A stretch of DNA of 64,000 nt from NCBI RefSeq assembly GCF_900156415.1, contig NZ_FTNM01000007.1, positions 102,797 to 166,796 of the forward strand, given 5' to 3'. Shown piece by piece: positions 1 to 7,904 of this stretch. This DNA is from Pontibacter lucknowensis (GTDB taxonomy: Bacteria > Bacteroidota > Bacteroidia > Cytophagales > Hymenobacteraceae). Numbering within the stretch: the stretch's first letter is position 1; each line of letters begins with the position of its first letter. The position numbers and the translations under genes are program-made. The notes beneath the pieces were generated by a model. It did not search any database. It was not told the origin of the DNA and saw only the letters and a program-made list of their open reading frames with translations.

Positions 1-1
1 T

Positions 2-1498
2 CAGGGTTTCTACAAGAAAACGAAAGATGCCAAAGGCAAAACCGAGATCCTGACCCTCGACCTGAACACGCTGGAGTATGGACCAAAGCAGCGTCCGAAG
101 TTCCAGAGCCTCGAAATTCTCAAGCCGATTGAGGATCTGAAGAAGCGCGTGAAGACCTTCTCCAAGCAAAACGATAAGGCAGCCCAGTTCTTCAACGAGT
201 CACTCTATGGCTTGTTCCAGTACGTGAGCAACCGCATACCTGAGATCTCCGACGAACTCTACCGCATCGACGACGCCATGCGTGCCGGCTTTGGCTGGGA
301 GCTGGGTCCGTTCGAGTACTGGGACGTGATCGGCGCCCGCGAAGGTGTGCAGCGCATGATCGAAGCCGGTTACCAGCCTGCGGCCTGGGTAGAGGAGATG
401 CTCAACCAAGGCAAAGAGTCCTTCTACATAGTGGAGAGCGGCAACCGCCGTTATTACGACATCCAGAGCAAAGAATACAAGGCAATACCAGGTGTTGAGA
501 ACTTCATCATCCTTGACAACCTGCGCAGCAACAAAGTAGTGTGGAAAAACACTGGCGCTACACTGATCGACCTCGGTGACGGCATCCTGAACGTGGAATT
601 CCACACGAAGATGAACACCATCGGTGGTGATGTGGTGCAGGGGCTGAACAAGGGTATAGAGATTGCCGAGAAAGAGTTCAGAGGCATGGTAGTGGGCAGT
701 CAGGCAGCGAACTTCTCAGCTGGTGCCAATGTGGGCTTAATTTACATGTATGCCCTAGAGCAGGAGTATGACGAGATCAACTTTATGATCAAGCAGTTTC
801 AGGATACGATGATGCGCATGCGCTATTCAGCTATACCTGTGGTAGGCGCGCCGCACGGTCTCACACTGGGCGGTGGCTGCGAGCTGAACTTGCATTGCGA
901 CCATGTGCAGGCAGCTGCCGAAACCTACATGGGTCTGGTGGAGTTTGGCGTAGGCCTTATACCTGGCGGTGGCGGTACTAAAGAGATGACGCTCCGCGCA
1001 GCCGAGATGTACGAAGAGGGTGATATTGAGTACAACACGCTCAAGAACATCTACCTCAACATAGGTATGGCCAAGGTGTCTACTTCTGCCAAAGAGGCCT
1101 TCGACTTAGGCTTTATGCGTCAGGGCGACGCGATAACTCTCAACATCAACCGTCAGATTGCTGATGCCAAAGCGCAGGCGATTCGTCTGGCCGAGGCGGG
1201 GTATACGCAGCCAGCCAAGAAAACCAAGATAAAAGTACAGGGCAAAGGTGCTTTAGGCATGTTCCTGACGGGAGCCAGTGCGATGGTATCAGGTGGCTAC
1301 ATTTCAGAGCACGACCAGAAGATATCGCACAAACTCGCTTACGTGATGTGCGGCGGCGACCTCTCTGCTCCGACAGATGTGAGCGAGCAATACCTGCTGG
1401 ATCTGGAGCGTGAAGCCTTCCTGTCACTGACCGGTGAACGCAAGACACTAGAGCGTATCCAGAGCATCCTGACCACAGGCAAGCCACTGAGAAATTAA
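2..1498 (+). CDS. fadN: 3-hydroxyacyl-CoA dehydrogenase/enoyl-CoA hydratase FadN, 5' truncated
   Basis: Fatty-acid beta-oxidation enzyme with a 3-hydroxyacyl-CoA dehydrogenase part followed by a crotonase part, in FadN order. The reading frame is already open at base 2, so the N-terminal NAD-binding domain lies outside the window; 498 residues are visible. The dehydrogenase C-terminal domain shows at visible residues 84-111 (DELYRIDDAM, GFGWELGPFEYWD). The crotonase domain follows, with AANFSAGA near residue 235 and GGGCEL plus AAETYMGLVE near 290, which carry the oxyanion-hole and catalytic glutamate region. It is first in the order fadN-fadA-fadE, the arrangement known from Bacillus subtilis. 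The family is clear; substrate chain length is not readable. Confidence 0.9.
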   Translation, partial: QGFYKKTKDAKGKTEILTLDLNTLEYGPKQRPKFQSLEILKPIEDLKKRVKTFSKQNDKAAQFFNESLYGLFQYVSNRIPEISDELYRIDDAMRAGFGWELGPFEYWDVIGAREGVQRMIEAGYQPAAWVEEMLNQGKESFYIVESGNRRYYDIQSKEYKAIPGVENFIILDNLRSNKVVWKNTGATLIDLGDGILNVEFHTKMNTIGGDVVQGLNKGIEIAEKEFRGMVVGSQAANFSAGANVGLIYMYALEQEYDEINFMIKQFQDTMMRMRYSAIPVVGAPHGLTLGGGCELNLHCDHVQAAAETYMGLVEFGVGLIPGGGGTKEMTLRAAEMYEEGDIEYNTLKNIYLNIGMAKVSTSAKEAFDLGFMRQGDAITLNINRQIADAKAQAIRLAEAGYTQPAKKTKIKVQGKGALGMFLTGASAMVSGGYISEHDQKISHKLAYVMCGGDLSAPTDVSEQYLLDLEREAFLSLTGERKTLERIQSILTTGKPLRN

Positions 1499-1591
1499 TG
1501 TCTAATGGGTAATGAAAGATGATTGTGCTGTTCAGAGAGCATACCTGAGAGAGCAACAATCAACCATTTAACAATTTAGCAATTAAAAAAT

Positions 1592-2770
1592 ATGAACAAC
1601 GCATATATCGTAGCCGGATTTCGTAGCGCAGTAGGCAAAGCCGGGCGCGGAGGCTTCCGGTTCACCAGACCTGATGACCTGGCCGCTGACGTCATCAAAC
1701 ATCTTATGGCTTCTGTACCTGCCCTCGACCCGGAGCGTGTAGACGACCTGATTGTGGGTAATGCCGTGCCGGAAGCGGAGCAGGGCCTGCAGATTGGCCG
1801 TATGATTGCGCTTTTGTCTCTGCCGATGTCCGTATCCGGTATGACGGTAAACCGCTACTGCGGCTCCGGTGTGGAAACCATCGCGATGGCCTGCAACCGT
1901 ATACAGGCAGGTATGGCCGACTGTATTGTCGCAGGCGGCACCGAATCTATGTCGATGGTGCCGACAGTGGGCTGGAAGACAGTGCCGAACTACAACATCG
2001 CCAAGAAGAATCCGGACTGGTACCTGAGCATGGGCCTCACGGCTGAAGCAGTGGCCAAAGACTACAATGTTTCACGTGAAGACCAGGACGAGTTTGCCTA
2101 CAACTCACACCAGAAGGCGATCAACGCCATCAAGAATGGCTATTTTAAAGAGCAGATCGTGCCTATTACAGTGGAGGAAACCTACATCGACGAGAACGGC
2201 AAGAAGAAGACCCGCACTTATGTCGTAGATACTGATGAAGGTCCACGTGCCGACACTTCCCTTGAAGCCCTGGCCAGACTGAAGCCTGTGTTTGCGGCCG
2301 GCGGTTCTGTAACAGCCGGTAACTCTTCCCAGACCTCTGACGGTGCTGCCTTTGTGATCGTGATGAGCGAGCGCATGGTGAAAGAACTCAACCTGGAGCC
2401 GATCGCCCGTATGGTGAGCTACGGCACCGGTGGTGTGGATCCGCGCATCATGGGTATGGGCCCGATTGCAGCCGTTCCGAAAGCACTGAAAATGGCTGGT
2501 TTGACACTTAATGACATCGACCTGATCGAGATGAACGAAGCCTTTGCTGCCCAGTCCATTGCCGTAATGCGCCACCTCGACTTCGACCCAGCCAAGCTGA
2601 ACGTAAGCGGCGGGGCGATCGCACTTGGTCACCCGCTGGGTTGCTCCGGAGCTAAGCTTAGCATACAGCAATTCCATGAGCTGCGCCGCCTTGGCAAGAA
2701 GTACGGCATGGTTACCGCCTGTGTAGGCGGTGGACAGGGCGTAGCCGGCATCTATGAGCTTTTGAAGTAA
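1592..2770 (+). CDS. fadA: Acetyl-CoA C-acyltransferase (3-ketoacyl-CoA thiolase)
   Basis: Cleaves 3-ketoacyl-CoA with CoA in the last step of each beta-oxidation cycle. It is a 392-residue full-length thiolase. The acylated cysteine is Cys90 in NRYCGSGVETIAMA, the catalytic histidine is about His347 in IALGHPLGCSGA, and the second cysteine is about Cys377 in ACVGGGQG. It lies 93 bp after fadN and 39 bp before fadE on the same strand, so co-transcription is likely. The leader just upstream carries an A-rich repeat (AACCATTTAACAAT) also found in front of the PfkB kinase gene near 54.9 kb. No Shine-Dalgarno sequence is evident, as usual for this phylum. Confidence 0.95.
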   Translation: MNNAYIVAGFRSAVGKAGRGGFRFTRPDDLAADVIKHLMASVPALDPERVDDLIVGNAVPEAEQGLQIGRMIALLSLPMSVSGMTVNRYCGSGVETIAMACNRIQAGMADCIVAGGTESMSMVPTVGWKTVPNYNIAKKNPDWYLSMGLTAEAVAKDYNVSREDQDEFAYNSHQKAINAIKNGYFKEQIVPITVEETYIDENGKKKTRTYVVDTDEGPRADTSLEALARLKPVFAAGGSVTAGNSSQTSDGAAFVIVMSERMVKELNLEPIARMVSYGTGGVDPRIMGMGPIAAVPKALKMAGLTLNDIDLIEMNEAFAAQSIAVMRHLDFDPAKLNVSGGAIALGHPLGCSGAKLSIQQFHELRRLGKKYGMVTACVGGGQGVAGIYELLK

Positions 2771-2809
2771 AAACTAACCTGAACCTAAAAACACTAATCA
2801 TATTCTGCC

Positions 2810-4606
2810 ATGGAAAATGTAACAGATAAAAATAAAGCCACTGTTCGCGGTGGTGAATTCCTGATAAAAGAAACTGACGCGCAGGACGTATTTATACCTG
2901 CCGAGTTTAGCGAGGAGCAGCGCATGATGGCGCAGACCTGTCTGGACTTTGTGCGCGAAGAAGTGAACCCGCTTCTTGACCGCCTCGACAACCATGAGGA
3001 AGGCCTGATGGAAGGTCTGATGAAAAAGGCTGGCGAGCTTGGCTTGTTCGCAGTGTCGATGCCAGAGCAATACGGTGGCCTGAACATGGACTTCAACACA
3101 TCACTTCTGGTAACAGAGTCAGTAGGTGGTGGACATTCCTTCCCGGTGGCTTTTGCGGCTCACACAGGTATAGGTATGCTGCCGATCCTGTACTTCGGTA
3201 CGGACGAGCAGAAAGAGAAGTACCTGCCAAAGCTGACTTCCGGCGAATGGGCGGCAGCTTACTGCCTCACCGAACCAGGCTCTGGTTCTGATGCCCTGGC
3301 TGCTAAAACCAAAGCGGTGCTAAACGAAGCTGGTACACACTACATCCTGAACGGCCAGAAAATGTGGATCACGAACGCCGGTTTTGCCGATGTGTTCATC
3401 GTGTTTGCGCAGGTGGACGGCGACAAGTTCACAGGCTTTATTGTGGAGAAAGGTTATCCGGGCCTGAGCCTTGGCAACGAGGAGCACAAAATGGGTATCA
3501 AGGGTTCTTCTACGCGCCAGGTGTTCCTGTCGGATTGCGAAGTGCCGAAAGAAAACGTGCTCGGCGACATCGGCAAAGGTCACCTGATCGCTTTCAACAT
3601 CCTGAACATCGGCCGTATCAAGCTTTGCGCGGCGACGCTGGGCGCCTCTAAGAAGGTGGTAGACCTGTCGGTGAAGTATGCCAACGAGCGACAGCAGTTC
3701 AAACTGCCAATCTCTAAATTCGGTGCCATCCGTCACAAACTGGCAGAGCAAGCCATTCGCATCTATGCAGTTGAGTCAGCGCTATACCGTTGCGGTATGG
3801 ACATTTATCGCAAGGAGCAGGAGCTACTGGCTTCTGGAAAAGGCGAGAACGAAGCTATGCTGGGTGCTGCCCGCGAGTTTGCTGTAGAGTGCGCCATGCT
3901 GAAAGTGGAAGGCTCTGAAGTGCTCGACTATGTGGTGGACGAAGGGGTGCAGATCTACGGTGGCTACGGCTTCTCAGCTGACTACCCGATGGACCGCGCT
4001 TACCGCGACTCCCGTATCAACCGCATCTTCGAAGGTACCAACGAGATCAACCGCATGCTTACGGTGGACATGATCCTCAAAAAAGCCATGAACGGTGAGC
4101 TGGACCTGATGGGCCCTGCACAAAATGTGCAAAACGAACTGATGGCTATACCTGATTTCGGTGCTGAAGAGGAAGGCATGTTCGCAGCAGAGCACAAGGC
4201 GATCCGCAACCTGAAGAAAGCGATCCTGATGGTAGCCGGCACTGCGGTACAGAAATACATGAACTCACTGGCCAAAGAGCAGGAGATCCTGATGAACATC
4301 GCTGACATGGCTATCAAGACGTACGTGGCGGAATCAACGCTGCTGCGTGTAGAGAAACTGGTAGGCATGAAAGGCGAGGATGCCGTGGCGAACCAGATCG
4401 ACATTGTACGCGTGACCGTGAACGATGCCGTGGACACCGCCTTCCTGGCTGGTAAAGATGCGATCGCCTCTATGGCGGAAGGTGACGAGCAACGTCTATT
4501 GTTCATGGGCCTGAAGCGCTTCACCAAGAAAGACCTCTACAATACCAAGGAGGCACGTCGTCGCATAGCAGCCGCTATGATTGACGCAAACGAATTCGTG
4601 TACTAG
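2810..4606 (+). CDS. fadE: Acyl-CoA dehydrogenase FadE
   Basis: FAD-dependent first oxidation step of beta-oxidation. The protein has 598 residues, the long acyl-CoA dehydrogenase form with a C-terminal extension beyond the usual 380-residue core. Family motifs are CLTEPGSGSDALAAKT and MWITNAGFAD in the FAD/substrate region, and GGYGFSADYPMDRAYRDSRI followed by IFEGTNEINR, where the conserved glutamate acts as catalytic base. The last 150 or so residues resemble the helical tail of the VLCAD-like group. It is the last gene of the fadNAE operon and a terminator hairpin follows 25 bp after the stop. Confidence 0.94.
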   Translation: MENVTDKNKATVRGGEFLIKETDAQDVFIPAEFSEEQRMMAQTCLDFVREEVNPLLDRLDNHEEGLMEGLMKKAGELGLFAVSMPEQYGGLNMDFNTSLLVTESVGGGHSFPVAFAAHTGIGMLPILYFGTDEQKEKYLPKLTSGEWAAAYCLTEPGSGSDALAAKTKAVLNEAGTHYILNGQKMWITNAGFADVFIVFAQVDGDKFTGFIVEKGYPGLSLGNEEHKMGIKGSSTRQVFLSDCEVPKENVLGDIGKGHLIAFNILNIGRIKLCAATLGASKKVVDLSVKYANERQQFKLPISKFGAIRHKLAEQAIRIYAVESALYRCGMDIYRKEQELLASGKGENEAMLGAAREFAVECAMLKVEGSEVLDYVVDEGVQIYGGYGFSADYPMDRAYRDSRINRIFEGTNEINRMLTVDMILKKAMNGELDLMGPAQNVQNELMAIPDFGAEEEGMFAAEHKAIRNLKKAILMVAGTAVQKYMNSLAKEQEILMNIADMAIKTYVAESTLLRVEKLVGMKGEDAVANQIDIVRVTVNDAVDTAFLAGKDAIASMAEGDEQRLLFMGLKRFTKKDLYNTKEARRRIAAAMIDANEFVY

Positions 4607-4630
4607 ATTCTGACAAATCTATAGTTTTGG

Positions 4631-4662
4631 AAAGGCTGCTTCCTTAGGAGGTGGCCTTTTTG
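4631..4662 (+). terminator. Intrinsic terminator after fadE
   Basis: The stem AAAGGC/GCCTTT is continued by an inner TCCT/AGGA pairing and followed by a T run. It closes the fadNAE operon. Confidence 0.7.
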
Positions 4663-4749
4663 TATTAAGGGATTGTTGCTGAATGACTTAATAGCATCTC
4701 ATGCGTAAATATACCTGAATACCGGATTGTCATTAACATAGAGGAGCGT

Positions 4750-5481
4750 ATGGGGGTAACATGCTTAATTCCCTGCTATAACGAACGGGAGCGGATTGCG
4801 ACAGTACTGGAAGCCGTGTCGAAAGTAAAGGCTATACAACAGGTAATCTGTGTGGATGACGGATCGGCTGATGGCACCGCTACGATGGTAAGCCGGCAAT
4901 GGCCTACTGTGCAAGTCATCCGCCTCAGCCAAAACCAGGGAAAAGCCGCCGCTATACAGTATGGCCTTCAGTTTGTGCAGCATGAGTTGGTTCTGTTGAT
5001 GGATGCTGATTTGCAGGAATTAAATAAAACTGAACTTGAGAGAGCTATTTCTGCTTTCCAGGACACTGCCAATGTTGACATGCTAATCTTGCGGCGAATC
5101 CGGTCGCCATGGTTTGTGCGCTGGTACCGAAGTGATATACTGCTGTCCGGAGAGCGGCTTCTGCTGCGAAGTGACTTAGAGCAGGTACTGGCCCAGCCAG
5201 TGGCACGCTATCAGTTGGAAGTAGCCATTAACCGCTACATGATCAAGCGTGGCAAGCGGGTACGCTGGATGCCATGGTCTGCCATGAATACCTATAAGGT
5301 AGACAAACTCGGGATGCTGGAAGGGTCTCGTAGAGAGTTCCGGATGTATGTAGAGATAGTGGACTATGTAGGTTTTGTGCACATGCTGGTGCAGCTGAGT
5401 TCTTTTACCCGCAAGCTTAAAAAACAAAAAAGCGCGCCAAGAGAGTGGCCACGCTTTTTGTCGGGTATATGGTTAGACTAG
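4750..5481 (+). CDS. Glycosyltransferase family 2 protein
   Basis: GT-A fold glycosyltransferase of 243 residues. The N-terminus shows the GT2 pattern: TCLIPCYNE at the start, VICVDDGSADGT near residue 35 (nucleotide binding), and VLLMDADLQ near residue 80, a DxD-like metal site. There are no membrane segments, so it is cytosolic or peripheral. Acceptor and sugar cannot be read from sequence; dolichol-phosphate-mannose-synthase-like family members are the closest pattern I recognise. The last 20 codons overlap a strong hairpin terminator (5426-5460), and the stop codon abuts that of the converging gene at 5482. Confidence 0.85.
   Translation: MGVTCLIPCYNERERIATVLEAVSKVKAIQQVICVDDGSADGTATMVSRQWPTVQVIRLSQNQGKAAAIQYGLQFVQHELVLLMDADLQELNKTELERAISAFQDTANVDMLILRRIRSPWFVRWYRSDILLSGERLLLRSDLEQVLAQPVARYQLEVAINRYMIKRGKRVRWMPWSAMNTYKVDKLGMLEGSRREFRMYVEIVDYVGFVHMLVQLSSFTRKLKKQKSAPREWPRFLSGIWLD
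5426..5460. terminator. Bidirectional terminator inside the 3' end of the GT2 gene
   Basis: The arms AAAAAGCG and CGCTTTTT enclose an inner GCCA/TGGC pairing, with A and T runs on either side, so it can work on both strands. It serves the minus-strand gene ending at 5482 but lies within the last codons of the plus-strand GT2 gene. Confidence 0.75.
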
Positions 5482-6969
5482 TTACCTGATCTGCAGACGA
5501 CGTAGCTGCAGGCTGTTCGCTTTCTTGGATGGCCGCACCACTACTACCAGGTCCTTTTCGCCTAGCCAGGCCGTGAAGTCTTTTACGTAAGCAGTGTCTT
5601 CGCCTTTGGCTACATTCAGGCCAGCAGCCTTAGGTGCTTCAGCCTTACCGGTGCTGGTGTCAATGCGGCGCAGGTATAGGTCATGCTTTCCGTTCAACTC
5701 TTCCAGGGTGAGCAGGTGCAGCGTGTTACCCGCCAGATGATAGCGATACGAGATGCCTGTAAAGGCTTCATCAGCAGGTGCCTTCTGATTTTTCATCAGC
5801 ACAGAGCTCCAGGCTGTGCCCATAAACTGATCATAGGCAAACAGGTGAATCTCTTTGGCATAGTAAGGAGAGTTCTCACCACCCTCCATGTACTTTTTCT
5901 CTGCCATTACGATTAGTTTTTCCTCAGGTGTCAGGATCAGGTCGGTCAGGTAAATGTCCTCGAGGCGCTTGGCTTTTGCACCGCCGCTTTTATCCAGGCT
6001 GTTCACACTAGCGAGATATTCAGGTGTGAATCTGAACTCCTCTGCAAACACCATATCTTCTTTTTCGAAATCAAATTTTACAGCTTTCAGGCTATAATAC
6101 TCACCGGATTTCTCATCGGCCGTCAGTACGACACCATACAGGTTGCCATTGGGCTGCAGGGCGTACTTGCTGTCCATGATGTATACCTTCTTGCCTTCAA
6201 AAATGCCTCCTACCAACACTGACATGCCCTTAGCAACCGGCGACTTTAAGGTATACTGGCGTACGGTCAGGCGTTCCATGTTCTCAGAGATCAGGCTGAT
6301 GAACTGGTCGCCGGCATCATTCACGATCACCTCAGCTGACACAATACCGCGAAGGTCAGTCAGGCTGTACTTCGTATCTTTTACTTTCTGAAGTTTGCCG
6401 TCATACAGGCTGCCGCTGATAGACTGCAGGACCTGATTGCCAGAAACGCTATAACGGTAGGCTAAAAGTTTGGTGCCGTCAGGCGAGATTGCTATACCTG
6501 CTTTACGGGCATCCGCTGGAGCTTCGAGCAGCAGTACGGGCTTCTCTTTCTGACCGCTACGCAGGTCTACCCGATGTGCATACAGCACCTGATTGCCCTG
6601 CTCATTTGTGCGGTGCGTGACCAGCAGCACAGCTTCCTGGTTTCTGGCAAAAGCCTCCACCGTTTCTTCAGCGGCCAATGGTACAGTAGCCGACCAGGCT
6701 TTTTTGAGGGCGGTATTATAGCGCTCTATGGCATACTCGCCAGGTTTGCTGCGGCTGAGGATTACGAAGCCCTCGGTTCCGAGCGGAAGCGTCTTGCTGC
6801 TGATGCTTTGGTTGTATTGGTCTTCCGTATTGTCAGGGATGTAATTGAAAGGTATGGCGGCTCTCTTACCCTGAGACGATGCTGGTGCTGCAGCAAAGAG
6901 TATGGCCAGGAACAAAAGCGGTAGCAGGCGTAGTATTTTCAAGGGTATAAAGTTAAATGGTAACTGCAT
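5482..6969 (-). CDS. Secreted protein of unknown function
   Basis: I do not recognise a family. The 495-residue product starts with a long N-region and a hydrophobic stretch (residues 12-30, ILRLLPLLFLAILFAAAPA) ending in ASSQG, a likely Sec signal peptide. The mature part is rich in short alternating hydrophobic and polar segments (for example LLVTHRTNEQGNQVLYAHRV), which suggests a beta-propeller or other all-beta fold, but no signature repeat is certain. No lipobox is seen. It stands alone on the minus strand between a converging glycosyltransferase and the thioesterase gene. Periplasmic or surface location is inferred only from the signal peptide. Confidence 0.7.
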   Translation of the reverse strand: MQLPFNFIPLKILRLLPLLFLAILFAAAPASSQGKRAAIPFNYIPDNTEDQYNQSISSKTLPLGTEGFVILSRSKPGEYAIERYNTALKKAWSATVPLAAEETVEAFARNQEAVLLVTHRTNEQGNQVLYAHRVDLRSGQKEKPVLLLEAPADARKAGIAISPDGTKLLAYRYSVSGNQVLQSISGSLYDGKLQKVKDTKYSLTDLRGIVSAEVIVNDAGDQFISLISENMERLTVRQYTLKSPVAKGMSVLVGGIFEGKKVYIMDSKYALQPNGNLYGVVLTADEKSGEYYSLKAVKFDFEKEDMVFAEEFRFTPEYLASVNSLDKSGGAKAKRLEDIYLTDLILTPEEKLIVMAEKKYMEGGENSPYYAKEIHLFAYDQFMGTAWSSVLMKNQKAPADEAFTGISYRYHLAGNTLHLLTLEELNGKHDLYLRRIDTSTGKAEAPKAAGLNVAKGEDTAYVKDFTAWLGEKDLVVVVRPSKKANSLQLRRLQIR

Positions 6970-7067
6970 GTGTGTGCTTATGGGTATTCAGGAGCTAATA
7001 TAATCAAAATTGTTTCTCGTGGAACGAGGTATGGGATAAGCTAAGAACGCACAGGTATAGGTATAGC

Positions 7068-7469
7068 TTAGAGTTGTATCTCCTCTGCCAGTACACGCAC
7101 CGGCTGCTTGTGCTCGTCTATGGCTACAAAGGTAAAGCTGCCATGTACCGCCTTCAGCCGAACATCAGAGTACATTTCTTCAATATAGATTTCCACCTGC
7201 ACCTTGAGGCTGGTATTGCCTACACTACTCACCTGTCCGATTAACTCTACAATGGTGCCTGCAGGTATAGGCTGCGTGAAATCTATCCGGTCAGACGATA
7301 CCGTTACCACCCGTTTGCGGCAGAAGCGGGTAGCCGTGATAAAAGCCACCTCGTCCATTAGTTGCATGGCAGTGCCGCCAAATAGGGTGTCATAATGATT
7401 GGTCGTGTTCGGGAAAACTGCTTTGAAGATGCGCGTTTCTGACTCGGTAATACGTTGCTGTAAATTCAT
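7068..7469 (-). CDS. Hotdog-fold acyl-CoA thioesterase (YciA-like)
   Basis: Hydrolyses acyl-CoA thioesters; 133 residues, one hotdog domain. The family pattern is NHYDTLFGGTAMQLMDEVAF (residues 23-42), where the Asp in MDE is the usual catalytic residue, followed by TVSSDRIDFTQPIPAGTIVE. It is cytosolic. About 245 bp upstream on the same strand lies a cobalamin riboswitch (7714-7885) with no other credible gene in between, so this is the only candidate target of that element. A B12 link would be unexpected for a thioesterase; the association may be accidental after gene loss. Confidence 0.88.
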   Translation of the reverse strand: MNLQQRITESETRIFKAVFPNTTNHYDTLFGGTAMQLMDEVAFITATRFCRKRVVTVSSDRIDFTQPIPAGTIVELIGQVSSVGNTSLKVQVEIYIEEMYSDVRLKAVHGSFTFVAIDEHKQPVRVLAEEIQL

Positions 7470-7713
7470 AATTTATAGGTTTAAGTGTGCTGGAGTGTAG
7501 GTGCGCCGCGCCACACAGCTGTGGCTGTAGGTTCAATTGAAGGTAAAAGCAGGAGCTGAATAGTGGCATACACAGATAATTTGGGCATGCCGGTGCAGAA
7601 AAAATGTGGAGAGGGAGTAGGTGCAAATGCGCTGCAAAGTCAACTTGAGCTGCAGGAGGTGACTACTACGCTAACCACAGGCTTTAGGCGCGAAAGCATG
7701 CGTGGAATATTGT
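7470..7713. other. Gap between riboswitch and thioesterase gene
   Basis: No credible gene. On the minus strand a start codon at 7701 would give only 19 residues before a TGA, and the frame then stays open to about 7476 without a recognisable product. This could be a decayed remnant of a former riboswitch-controlled gene, but I cannot identify it. Confidence 0.4.
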
Positions 7714-7885
7714 TGGGGCAAGTCTCCTGGCTTGTAACATTGTTGCCGTCCTTCTCATCCGGGCTCCGGACAATGGACATTTGTGTGGCAGCAATCAATT
7801 GTTACTTACAGTTGCGCGTCAGCCCGTGATTTGCACACGGTTCCTTTTTAAACCTGAGCTATTCCTAGCTGAGGTACCTCCAAAC
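7714..7885 (-). promoter_or_regulatory. Cobalamin (AdoCbl-type) riboswitch
   Basis: Read on the minus strand, the region carries the diagnostic blocks of the cobalamin aptamer in order: an AAAAAGGAA block, then a GTG-containing arm (CCGTGTGCAAATCACGG), CTGACGCGCAACTGTAAG (core 'CGCAACTGTAA'), a variable peripheral arm with a GTCCGGAGCCCGGA-type hairpin, and the terminal block AAGCCAGGAGACTTGCC. The match is strong enough to call by eye. Downstream within 245 bp there is only the thioesterase gene (7068-7469). A covariance-model search with Rfam RF00174 would settle it; a hit covering this span supports the call. Confidence 0.88.
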
Positions 7886-7904
7886 GCTGTAAAGATAGAA
7901 ATTT

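Noticed and set aside
7390..7626. A 78-codon minus-strand frame between the riboswitch and the thioesterase.
   Set aside because: It overlaps the thioesterase start in another frame and its composition looks random; it would be an unlikely riboswitch target.
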